NCBI GenBank assembly: GCA_937898375.1
Contig: CALEJX010000049.1
Span: forward strand, 1-5,947
Direction: 5' to 3'
DNA length: 5,947 nucleotides
From: an uncultured Ruminococcus sp.
Lineage (GTDB): Bacteria; Bacillota; Clostridia; Oscillospirales; Ruminococcaceae
Positions 1 through 5,710 of this stretch are shown in pieces. The notes under the pieces were generated by a model that made no database searches, had not been told where the DNA came from, and saw only the letters and a program-made list of their open reading frames with translations. Both the position numbers and the translations under genes were made by a program. Position 1 is the stretch's first letter. Each line of letters begins with the position of its first letter.

Positions 1-61
1 GGGCGTGCCCCTGGACCTTTTGCTCGCTTCGCTCGGTGTTTCCTCTGCTTTGTATGGTTTA
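1..61. other. GC-rich repeat-like intergenic edge after the operon
   Basis: Downstream of the permease stop (62-64) the sequence turns GC-rich, with the near-palindrome gggcgtgccc (1-10) and the internal repeat gctcgcttcgctcgg (23-37). This style is common between genes of gut Firmicutes. No hairpin with T-run is visible on the minus strand here, so the operon terminator, if present, is beyond the left edge. Confidence 0.4.
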
Positions 62-1336
62 TTACTCATATCTCAAAGCGTCGATAGGATTGAGCTTCGC
101 CGCCTTTATGGACGGTATAAGTCCAAATACTATTCCAACTACCATTGAAAATACCACCGACACTACTATCGATGCCGTGGATATCGCCACAGGCACTTCC
201 GCTACCTTCGCTATTATCTGCGAAAGCCCTATGCCCGTCAGCACGCCGATTATTCCGCCTATGCTCGTAAGCACTGCCGCTTCTGTCAGAAACTGCGCAA
301 GTATTCTTCTCTTTCTTGCTCCCAGCGCTTTTTTCAGTCCTATTTCTCTCGTTCTCTCTGTTACCGATACAAGCATAATGTTCATTACTCCTATACCACC
401 TACCAGCAGTGAGATACTTGCTATCCATATAAGCATTTTATTGGTTGATGAACTCAGATCCTGCAGCGACTTCGCTTGCTCCAGCAAGCTTTCGCTCTTG
501 TATTCCACAGAAGCGCTCGTTTCCTCGCTTCCGCCCTTTACTGTCGAAACGTTCTCGTTGAGAATATCCGCAGACTTCTTGCCTGCGTTTGTCATGGAAT
601 CAGTATCTACAGCCTTTACAATGCAGTTTTCAGGCTCGTCATAACGGAAAACTATTCCCCAATCGTTTGTGGGGATAAAAATAAGTCCGCTTGATGTCTG
701 ATTGTATGTGTAGTAGTCCTCCACCGAGTTTATAACAGGCTCAAAGCTTGAATTTTGTACCGCCACGCCTATTATAGTGAAAGGCTCTCCGCTTATGTCT
801 ATGACCTTACCCACAGGGCTTTCGCCCTCGAAAATGCCCTCTGCAAGTGTCTTGTCTACCACTGCCACCTTGTCGAATTTCGTGAAATTTCTCGCCGCAA
901 AGCCTTTTCCCTCGACTATCTCATATCCTACAGTGTCAAAATAGTCCTCGTCCACGCCGTATATAGTTGACGAGTCCATTTTGTTGTTAAGATAAAACAG
1001 ATTGTCAGGATTGCTCCTTGTGCGGTAAAAAGTGCTTGACTCCACCTCTTTAAGCTCGTTGATACGCTTTTTAGTGTCCGCCGTGAACATTGCCACGTTA
1101 GACGGCGGAGTGTCATATGAAAAGTCGCAGACAGTGTCGCCGTTTGAAAGCTGTATCTTCACAGTGTTGTTTCCTGCGCCGATAAGATTGTTCTTTATCT
1201 GCTCATTTGTACCCTTGATAGTGGAAACTATGGCAATGATAGCCGCAATACCGATAATGATACCCAGCATAGTAAGAAACGAGCGTATCTTATGTGAAAG
1301 TATTCCCTTGAATGAAAGTCTGATATTTTCTATCAT
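62..1336 (-). CDS. MacB/FtsX-type ABC transporter permease
   Basis: This is the 424-residue membrane subunit of the transporter. The order of parts is typical of MacB-type permeases. A short cytoplasmic N-terminus is followed by TM1 (about residues 20-40), a large extracytoplasmic MacB_PCD-like domain (about 42-290), and the FtsX core with TM2 (about 301-325), TM3 (about 350-373) and TM4 (about 388-410). Right after TM2 comes the family hallmark ERTREIGLKKALGA (327-340), which contacts the ATPase. The C-terminus ends in the usual AAKLNPIDALRYE. MacB permeases do not form a classic substrate channel; they pass the ATPase motion to the outside domain and the adaptor. The extracytoplasmic domain has two cysteines (70 and 238) that could pair, which is inference. 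The ATG at 1334-1336 has an AGGGGG ribosome binding site 8 nt upstream that overlaps the stop codon of adaptor 2, so the two genes are probably translationally coupled. The length is normal and the gene looks intact. It is the last gene of the operon. The nearest known analogue is YknZ of Bacillus subtilis; the substrate is unknown. Confidence 0.95.
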   Translation of the reverse strand: MIENIRLSFKGILSHKIRSFLTMLGIIIGIAAIIAIVSTIKGTNEQIKNNLIGAGNNTVKIQLSNGDTVCDFSYDTPPSNVAMFTADTKKRINELKEVESSTFYRTRSNPDNLFYLNNKMDSSTIYGVDEDYFDTVGYEIVEGKGFAARNFTKFDKVAVVDKTLAEGIFEGESPVGKVIDISGEPFTIIGVAVQNSSFEPVINSVEDYYTYNQTSSGLIFIPTNDWGIVFRYDEPENCIVKAVDTDSMTNAGKKSADILNENVSTVKGGSEETSASVEYKSESLLEQAKSLQDLSSSTNKMLIWIASISLLVGGIGVMNIMLVSVTERTREIGLKKALGARKRRILAQFLTEAAVLTSIGGIIGVLTGIGLSQIIAKVAEVPVAISTASIVVSVVFSMVVGIVFGLIPSIKAAKLNPIDALRYE

Positions 1337-1344
1337 ATTATCCG

Positions 1345-1350
1345 CCCCCT
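1345..1350 (-). promoter_or_regulatory. Ribosome binding site of the permease gene
   Basis: On the minus strand AGGGGG lies 8 nt before the ATG of the permease. Its first A is also the last base of the TAA stop of adaptor 2, which supports coupled translation of the two genes. Confidence 0.7.
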
Positions 1351-3200
1351 TAATACTCAGGATAAAGGACTTCGGTTGAATCCTTTGTCCTTACGCCCTC
1401 TTTGACGTCCTTGCCGTATGGGAAGCATATCTTGTCTTTCATAGAAAGTCCGCCCTTGACCTCGATATTAGAGCCATACATTATCTTTCCTGTTTTTATG
1501 TAGCTTTTCACAAGCCTGCCGTCCTTGTCGGCTTTCATTATGTAGTAGTTTCCGTTTTCCTGTCTTACATAATGTATAGGCAGATAAACGCTGTCACTGG
1601 TCGTGGTATCATTCACAAACGAAACGCCTACCCAGTCGCCCACGTTGAAATCCGTGCTGTCGCTGAGTTTAGCTTCAACAGTGTAAGTTGAGCTGTTAGG
1701 GTTGTCGCCCCAGTTTGATGCTGAGTATGACACAGGCTCACTGCTTATCTTTGTTATCTCGGCGTCAACGCTCATTCCTGTGTTATATGAGTTCACCATA
1801 ACAGTTTTTCCCACAGTTGCTCTGTCAAGATTAAGCTCGCCCACGCTGAATGAAACGGAAACTCCGCCCTCGCCCTCGATTATTGCGAAAGCGTCATCAT
1901 CTGAGCTGTCGCCGCTGTAATCCATTGCGCTGTCTGTAATGTCCGTATCGTCCATATCGTCTGTATCGTCCGAAGCGTCCCCATCTGCGGCGGCGTCGCC
2001 TACAGTGCCTATCTTCTTAACAACGCCGTCGATAGTAGCCACTACCTTGCCGTCTGTCTTTTTCTTCAAAGCGTCGTTGTAGTCAAGCTTTGCAGATTTA
2101 AGGTCAAGCTTAAGGCTCTTTATCTCGTCCTCTTTTTCAGATATCATCTTCTTTATCTCTGCACGGCTGTACATATAGTCCTCAGAGCCTGAATTTGTAT
2201 CGTCCGTCTGAGACGGGTCAGCAGGGGTGATATCTATGTCAGCGTCATTATCATAATCGCCGTCATCAGGGATATCAACATCGCCATTGTTGTCTGTATC
2301 ATCAGTATTATTGGTGTCGTCAGCACTGTCATCGCTGTTGTCCGAGCCTGTAGGCACAACAATAGAGAACTTGCCGAACTGCTCCACAGAAGTGTCAAGG
2401 GAAAGCATACCGCTTTCCTTGTCCTCAGTTATTCCCTGTGAAACTGTCCAATCTGCAAGAGCCTTTTTGCCCATTGTCTCACGATTTACTATCCACTTAT
2501 AAATGAAGTTGGAGTTATCATCATAAACGCAAAGCTCCGCATAAGCGCCTGTTGTCTTTATCCTGTCAAGAAACGCCCTTGATACCTTTGTGTTCTTGTT
2601 ACAGTTTATAATATAAGGATCGTCCTTTGTGCCTGCATTTTCCGTCTGAAAAACAGCTTTTACAACGTCCACAGTTTCCACAGGCTCAGGGGTCGGATCC
2701 GGCTCAGGGTCGGGAGTTGGCTCCGGATCAGGCGTAGGATCTGGCTCAGGCTCTGGGTCTGGCTCGTCAGGCTCTTGCGGGGCGTCCTCAGAAGGCTTTA
2801 AAAGCTTGTATTTCGCAAGCTCCTTTTCAGCCATTTTGATGTTCTGCTCGCATACCTTTACCTGATTTTCTTTCTGTGATACCTCAAGCTCCACCACCGT
2901 CATGTCATATTCAAGTATAGTGTCGCCCTTTTTAACAGTGTCGCCCTTTTTAACAAGCACCTTTTTAACAAGCTTTTCGTTGTCAAGAGTAACTCTCTGA
3001 GCGTTGGCAGAAACTATCTGTCCGTCCATATTAGTAGAGCTGTCCCACTCGTACATATCCGCAGTTTCTGCCATAAGGTCAACAGGAACTACTGCCACAA
3101 CAGTTTTCTTGTCCTGATTTTTCTTGTATTTCATTGCTCCCGCATATCCGCCGCCACCGAGGATAGCAATGCACAGGAGCGTTATTATTACCTTCTTCAT
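1350..3200 (-). CDS. HlyD/MacA-family adaptor with large hairpin insertion (adaptor 2)
   Basis: This 616-residue membrane fusion (periplasmic adaptor-like) protein is anchored by one N-terminal membrane segment (about residues 4-22) with the rest outside the cell. The order is: first half of a lipoyl-type sandwich (about 68-100, with VKKGDTVKKGDT at 83-94), helix 1 of the coiled-coil hairpin (about 102-133), Pro-rich linker (138-174), a globular segment (about 177-284), an Asp/Asn-rich linker (286-342), helix 2 (about 345-381), the second lipoyl half (about 384-401, with ATIDGVVKKIGTVGD), an acidic loop (about 405-436), a beta-barrel domain (about 447-530) and a membrane-proximal domain (536-616). 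Typical MacA/YknX proteins are about 370-400 residues; the excess is mostly the insertion in the hairpin. The ATG at 3198-3200 overlaps the ATPase stop as ATGA and has AGGTGA 6 nt upstream. The cysteine near the N-terminus is not in a lipobox context. Its role as adaptor is well supported by family and context; the job of the inserted domain is unknown. Confidence 0.93.
   Translation of the reverse strand: MKKVIITLLCIAILGGGGYAGAMKYKKNQDKKTVVAVVPVDLMAETADMYEWDSSTNMDGQIVSANAQRVTLDNEKLVKKVLVKKGDTVKKGDTILEYDMTVVELEVSQKENQVKVCEQNIKMAEKELAKYKLLKPSEDAPQEPDEPDPEPEPDPTPDPEPTPDPEPDPTPEPVETVDVVKAVFQTENAGTKDDPYIINCNKNTKVSRAFLDRIKTTGAYAELCVYDDNSNFIYKWIVNRETMGKKALADWTVSQGITEDKESGMLSLDTSVEQFGKFSIVVPTGSDNSDDSADDTNNTDDTDNNGDVDIPDDGDYDNDADIDITPADPSQTDDTNSGSEDYMYSRAEIKKMISEKEDEIKSLKLDLKSAKLDYNDALKKKTDGKVVATIDGVVKKIGTVGDAAADGDASDDTDDMDDTDITDSAMDYSGDSSDDDAFAIIEGEGGVSVSFSVGELNLDRATVGKTVMVNSYNTGMSVDAEITKISSEPVSYSASNWGDNPNSSTYTVEAKLSDSTDFNVGDWVGVSFVNDTTTSDSVYLPIHYVRQENGNYYIMKADKDGRLVKSYIKTGKIMYGSNIEVKGGLSMKDKICFPYGKDVKEGVRTKDSTEVLYPEY
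1893..1988 (-). other. Acidic loop in the second lipoyl half of adaptor 2
   Basis: Codons 405-436 of adaptor 2 encode a loop made mostly of Asp, Ser, Thr and Met (for example DDTDDMDDTD). It sits between the second lipoyl half and the beta-barrel, where adaptor 1 has only a short turn (around its residues 203-211). It is low in complexity and probably disordered or cation-binding; the latter is a guess. Confidence 0.6.
2175..2345 (-). other. Asp/Asn-rich linker of adaptor 2
   Basis: Codons 286-342 of adaptor 2 are dominated by Asp, Asn, Thr, Ser and Gly (for example DDTNNTDDTDNNGD) and have almost no large hydrophobic residues. The stretch joins the globular insert to helix 2 of the hairpin. 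It looks like a flexible extracellular linker. It has scattered DxDxD patterns but no clear EF-hand or dockerin spacing. Confidence 0.75.
2349..2672 (-). other. Globular domain inserted in the adaptor 2 hairpin
   Basis: Codons 177-284 of adaptor 2 look like a folded domain: mixed hydrophobic and polar residues, beta-type stretches (AYAELCVYDDNSNFIYKW at 219-236 and KFSIVVPTG at 277-285) and a helical piece near 205-216. The segment GTKDDPYIINC (190-200) near its start resembles the opening of small beta domains found in exported Firmicute proteins, but I cannot name the family. Cys200 and Cys224 are its only cysteines and could form a disulphide. It is bracketed by a Pro-rich and an Asp-rich linker, as expected of an independently folding module. 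Confidence 0.65.
2682..2783 (-). repeat. Pro-rich low-complexity repeat (PEPDPTPDPEP type) in adaptor 2
   Basis: Codons 140-173 encode alternating prolines with Asp, Glu or Thr (for example PDPTPDPEPTPDPEP). At DNA level it is an imperfect array of six-base units of the GGCTCA/GGATCT kind on the plus strand. The protein would form an extended, stiff spacer, common in cell-surface proteins of Gram-positive bacteria. The array is a likely site of length variation between strains (inference). Confidence 0.85.
2920..2955 (-). repeat. Perfect 18-bp tandem duplication in the lipoyl motif of adaptor 2
   Basis: Bases 2920-2937 and 2938-2955 are identical (plus strand gtgtcgccctttttaaca). They encode VKKGDT twice (residues 83-94). 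The protein motif itself is normal for lipoyl-like domains of adaptors, but the exact DNA identity suggests a recent duplication or slippage. Confidence 0.8.
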
Positions 3201-3883
3201 TCCTGCTCACCTGCCTTTTCTCCATGCAGTTCTCCGTCACGGATATACATTATCCTCTTTGCACATCTTGCAATGTCAGGCTCGTGTGTTATCATAACGA
3301 TAGTAACTCCGTCGTCATTAAGCTCCTTGAAAAGCTCCATTACCTGATCGCCCGACTTTGTGTCAAGAGCACCTGTCGGCTCGTCTGCAAGAAGAAGCTT
3401 TGGATCGTTGACTATAGCCCTTGCAATAGCCACCCTCTGCTTCTGACCGCCTGAAAGCTGAGTAGGCTTGAACATCATTCTCTGAGCAAGTCCCACCTTT
3501 TCAAGAGCCGCCCTCGCCCTCTGCCGTCTCTCTCTTTTGCCTACCCCTGCATAAAGGAGCGGAAGCTCCACATTTTCAAGGGCTGATTGTCTAGGGAGAA
3601 GATTAAAGTTCTGAAACACAAAACCTATCTTCTTGTTTCTTATCTCCGAAAGCTTCTTGTCATTCGCCTGCATAATGTCACAGCCGTCAAAAACAAAGCT
3701 TCCCTTTGTCTGCTTGTCAAGACAGCCTATAATGTTCATAAGCGTAGACTTTCCCGAGCCTGACGGACCCATTATCGCCACATATTCCCCCTCTGAGACA
3801 TCAAGGGAAATATCTTTGAGCACAGGCACAGCTTCCTTGCCCTGCAAATAATCCTTGTAGATATTTTTCAGTTCAAATACCAT
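3197..3883 (-). CDS. ABC transporter ATP-binding protein, MacB/LolD class
   Basis: This 228-residue cytoplasmic ATPase powers the transporter as a dimer. All catalytic motifs are present and normal: Walker A GPSGSGKST (39-47), Q-loop glutamine 91 in FVFQNFNLLP, signature LSGGQKQR (143-150), Walker B LLLADE (163-168) with catalytic Glu168, D-loop GALD (171-174) and switch His200 in MITHEP. The ELKNIYKDY start, the NFNLLP segment and the DEPTGALD segment are typical of the MacB/LolD/YknY group that pairs with FtsX-like permeases. The length is full. The ATG at 3881-3883 is supported by an excellent AAGGAGGG site that overlaps the stop of adaptor 1. The gene ends in an ATGA overlap with adaptor 2. 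It sits between the two adaptor genes, so all four products are probably made together. The class is certain; the substrate is not determined by this subunit. Confidence 0.98.
   Translation of the reverse strand: MVFELKNIYKDYLQGKEAVPVLKDISLDVSEGEYVAIMGPSGSGKSTLMNIIGCLDKQTKGSFVFDGCDIMQANDKKLSEIRNKKIGFVFQNFNLLPRQSALENVELPLLYAGVGKRERRQRARAALEKVGLAQRMMFKPTQLSGGQKQRVAIARAIVNDPKLLLADEPTGALDTKSGDQVMELFKELNDDGVTIVMITHEPDIARCAKRIMYIRDGELHGEKAGEQE
3207..3212 (-). promoter_or_regulatory. Ribosome binding site of adaptor 2
   Basis: AGGTGA on the minus strand lies 6 nt before the ATG at 3200, within the end of the ATPase gene. With the ATGA overlap this fits translational coupling. Confidence 0.6.
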
Positions 3884-3889
3884 TGCAAG

Positions 3890-3897
3890 CCCTCCTT
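3890..3897 (-). promoter_or_regulatory. Strong ribosome binding site of the ATPase gene
   Basis: AAGGAGGG on the minus strand, 6 nt before the ATG at 3883. Its first two bases are part of the TAA stop of adaptor 1. It is the strongest internal Shine-Dalgarno site in the operon and fixes the start of the ATPase. Confidence 0.85.
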
Positions 3898-5338
3898 ATT
3901 CAGCCACAGCTGCGTCAGTTCCAGCCCCGTCAGTATCCTCACCGTCAGAAACGCCGCTCTCAGCACCGTCGCCGTAAAGCTTGTTAAAGTATTCTTCTAT
4001 CTCCTCGTCCGTCATGCTTGAAAGCATATCCTCATCGATAGCCATGCCGTCCTCATCACTGCCGTCATAAACGATAGTCTCGTCGCCACCCTCGATATCA
4101 GTGTCGCCGTTCATGTTGTTGTCAGTGTCAAGGTCATTAGGCGCAACAGACACATCAGCTTCATTTGTGGTAGCCGTCATGCCCTCCTCGATAGACTTGT
4201 CAGGATAAGCGATATAATCTCCCTTTTCAAGACCCGACTTTATCTCGCAGTCGCCGTTCTCCTCGTCTTTCTGACCTATCTCAACATATCTTTTTTCTAT
4301 CTTTCCGTCCTCGTCCTTAGCCCAAACGTAGTTCCTCTTGCCGTCCTTGCAGATAAAATCGGAATACAGCCAAATGCCTGTCTTGTTTATAGAAGTGTCC
4401 TGTCCGTTGTCTATCTCGATAAGAACGTGCTGACCGAGCATAAGTCCGTCAAAGCTCTCAGGCTTAACATAGAAAGCATAGTTTGAAGATTGGCTCATCT
4501 CATCGCTTGAGCCGTAGCTGTACATATCATCATCAGAGCTTTTCTGCGGACTTGTGTCAACAGAAGTTATCTCGCCTTTCCAAGTAGAATCATCAAGCCT
4601 TGACTTTACGATAACAGCCACGCCCTGCATGATATCAGAGCTGTTCTGTTCGTTGAATCTGCCTTTTATCCTGTAGTCGCCCTCTTCTGTTATCTGCATT
4701 ATAACGTCGCCGCCGTCCTCTTGAAGCTTGTCTACAGTCTTGACGTTCTTAACAGTTCCGTCGATAGAAGCGGTAACATAAGCGCTCTTTGTGGAAGCTT
4801 CCAGCTTTTTTATCTCAACGTTCTTTGCCTTTATGTCATATTCGTTCTTGGCATTGTCGCTCTGCAAAGAAAGTATCTGCGTTGTGTATGACACAGCGGC
4901 GTCCTGATCGGCGTTTTTCTTTTCCTTTTCAAGCTCAGCTATCTGGCTCTTGTTTGAAGTTATCTCGTTCTGAAGCCTTTCCACTTCAAGCTTAGCCTGC
5001 TCAAGCTGGAGATTTATAGCCTCAACGTCATATGTAAGGAGCTTGTCGCCCTTTTTAACAGAGTCGCCGTCTTTAACAAGTATCTCGTCTACTGTCTTTG
5101 AGCTGTCATACTTTACGTCCACAGACTCCTGCGCCTCAACAACGCCCAAAAACGAGCAGTTGGAGAGATTGAAGTCCGTCACAGTGTTAAGTGATGATAC
5201 TTTCTGCACATATACTTTCTGTGAGCTTTTCGAACCGCCCTTGCCAGTCTTTTTCCATATGAGAAAACCTCCCACACACACTGCGCAGACGATAACAAGC
5301 ACTATTATAACAGTGCATATCCTTTTCTTCGTGGTCAT
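3896..5338 (-). CDS. HlyD/MacA-family adaptor with acidic tail (adaptor 1)
   Basis: First gene of the operon, 480 residues. It is an extracytoplasmic adaptor anchored by an N-terminal membrane segment (about 8-27, after MTTKKR). Parts in order: first lipoyl half (about 68-105, with VKDGDSVKKGDKLLTYD), uninterrupted coiled-coil hairpin (about 106-181, rich in heptad Leu/Ile and charged residues), second lipoyl half (about 186-216, TASIDGTVKNV), beta-barrel (about 218-310, with a polar loop at 265-286), membrane-proximal domain (318-390) and a strongly acidic C-terminal tail (393-480). The start at 5336-5338 is chosen because GGAGGT lies 6 nt upstream and because the basic-then-hydrophobic anchor begins there. 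The reading frame stays open to an ATG at 5437, but that start has no ribosome site and would read through a terminator hairpin. The family is clear, with YknX of B. subtilis as nearest known role. The tail is not part of the family core and its function is unknown. Confidence 0.94.
   Translation of the reverse strand: MTTKKRICTVIIVLVIVCAVCVGGFLIWKKTGKGGSKSSQKVYVQKVSSLNTVTDFNLSNCSFLGVVEAQESVDVKYDSSKTVDEILVKDGDSVKKGDKLLTYDVEAINLQLEQAKLEVERLQNEITSNKSQIAELEKEKKNADQDAAVSYTTQILSLQSDNAKNEYDIKAKNVEIKKLEASTKSAYVTASIDGTVKNVKTVDKLQEDGGDVIMQITEEGDYRIKGRFNEQNSSDIMQGVAVIVKSRLDDSTWKGEITSVDTSPQKSSDDDMYSYGSSDEMSQSSNYAFYVKPESFDGLMLGQHVLIEIDNGQDTSINKTGIWLYSDFICKDGKRNYVWAKDEDGKIEKRYVEIGQKDEENGDCEIKSGLEKGDYIAYPDKSIEEGMTATTNEADVSVAPNDLDTDNNMNGDTDIEGGDETIVYDGSDEDGMAIDEDMLSSMTDEEIEEYFNKLYGDGAESGVSDGEDTDGAGTDAAVAE
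3899..4162 (-). other. Acidic C-terminal tail of adaptor 1
   Basis: Codons 393-480 are loaded with Asp and Glu and carry almost no basic residues. One island, DMLSSMTDEEIEEYFNKLYG (437-456), looks like a short amphipathic helix and is flanked by disordered Asp/Gly/Ser stretches. It would lie outside the cell after the membrane-proximal domain. Confidence 0.7.
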
Positions 5339-5344
5339 TGCAAT

Positions 5345-5350
5345 ACCTCC
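5345..5350 (-). promoter_or_regulatory. Ribosome binding site that sets the start of adaptor 1
   Basis: GGAGGT on the minus strand, 6 nt before the ATG at 5336-5338. This near-perfect site decides in favour of the 480-residue protein over the longer open frame. Confidence 0.88.
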
Positions 5351-5375
5351 GTTTGTGATTTTTCCAAAACAGCAT

Positions 5376-5402
5376 AAAAAATCCGCCTGACAGCAGACGG
5401 AT
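5376..5402 (-). terminator. Intrinsic terminator inside the operon leader (possible attenuator)
   Basis: On the minus strand ATCCGTCTG and CAGGCGGAT form a 9-bp stem (one G-U pair) around the loop CTGT, followed by a run of six T counting the last stem base. It lies about 95 nt downstream of the expected transcription start and 43 nt before the first start codon, so a promoter-derived transcript must pass it to express the transporter. Confidence 0.72.
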
Positions 5403-5467
5403 AAAACAGCCCCACTTTCCCCATAAGGGTATAGCATGGGCGTATTATTCTTTGTTATCTTGCTGTC
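5389..5467 (-). promoter_or_regulatory. Candidate antiterminator pairing in the leader
   Basis: The upstream leader segment GACAGCA (5461-5467, minus strand) is exactly complementary to TGCTGTC (5389-5395), which forms part of the stem and the loop of the leader terminator. Pairing of the two would open the terminator. A further small stem, CCCAT with ATGGG (5436-5440 with 5420-5424), lies between them. A 7-nt match can arise by chance, so this is a hypothesis. Confidence 0.3.
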
Positions 5468-5503
5468 CTGTTGTCTTTTGTTCTTGTCTGTTTTTATGTA
5501 TAC

Positions 5504-5531
5504 ATTATACCATAAAATAAGTATAAGTCAA
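5504..5531 (-). promoter_or_regulatory. Sigma-A type promoter of the transporter operon
   Basis: On the minus strand TTGACT (5526-5531) and a perfect TATAAT (5504-5509) are separated by 16 bp in AT-rich DNA. Transcription should start near 5497, giving a leader of about 158 nt before adaptor 1. It is the only strong promoter pair I see upstream of the operon. Confidence 0.85.
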
Positions 5532-5549
5532 TAAATAAAGCCGTTCTTT

Positions 5550-5566
5550 TAAGAAACTCATAAGAA
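5550..5566. repeat. Direct hexamer repeats upstream of the promoter
   Basis: TAAGAA occurs at 5550-5555 and 5561-5566, an 11-bp period (about one helical turn), 18 bp upstream of the -35 box. The left copy also forms an inverted repeat TTCTT-TT-AAGAA (5544-5555). The spacing resembles sites of OmpR-type response regulators, but in AT-rich DNA this may be chance. Confidence 0.25.
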
Positions 5567-5628
5567 TTTTTATCACCTATAAAGACGTGTACTATCAGAT
5601 AAAGTTGCAAAAATCTCACACGCACTAT

Positions 5629-5656
5629 CCCGTAGGGGCGACCTGAGGTCGCCCGC
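5629..5656. repeat. GC-rich palindromic intergenic repeat
   Basis: GGGCGACC (5636-5643) and GGTCGCCC (5647-5654) form a perfect 8-bp inverted repeat around TGA, preceded by CCCGTAG. Palindromes of the form GTAGGGGCG...CGCCC recur between genes in many gut Firmicutes (recollection, not a search). There is no T-run on either side, so it is not a standard terminator. Confidence 0.6.
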
Positions 5657-5710
5657 TTGTTTGCTTCTGCAAATTGCGGCAAGTCTGCTGTTTATTACAG
5701 CTATCAAAAC

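Noticed and set aside
36..644. Long plus-strand open frame of 202 codons
   Set aside because: It lies antisense to the permease, whose motifs are certain. It has no ribosome binding site, and its translation is a Ser/Thr/Ile-rich shadow.
2175..2345. Dockerin or EF-hand calcium-binding repeats in the Asp-rich linker
   Set aside because: There are many Asp and Asn residues, but no loop has the regular 12-residue EF-hand or dockerin spacing with the conserved Gly and hydrophobic positions.
3140..3200. Lipoprotein signal on adaptor 2 (Cys10)
   Set aside because: The residues before the cysteine (Thr-Leu-Leu) do not fit a lipobox, which needs a small residue at -1, and the cysteine lies too early in the hydrophobic stretch.
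5339..5437. N-terminal extension of adaptor 1 from the ATG at 5437
   Set aside because: The frame is open, but this ATG has no Shine-Dalgarno sequence, the extension reads through the terminator hairpin, and it would bury the membrane anchor. The ATG at 5338 has GGAGGT at ideal spacing.
5494..5682. Small minus-strand open frame of 62 codons in the intergenic region
   Set aside because: It covers the palindrome and the promoter of the operon, has no ribosome site, and its protein resembles nothing I know.
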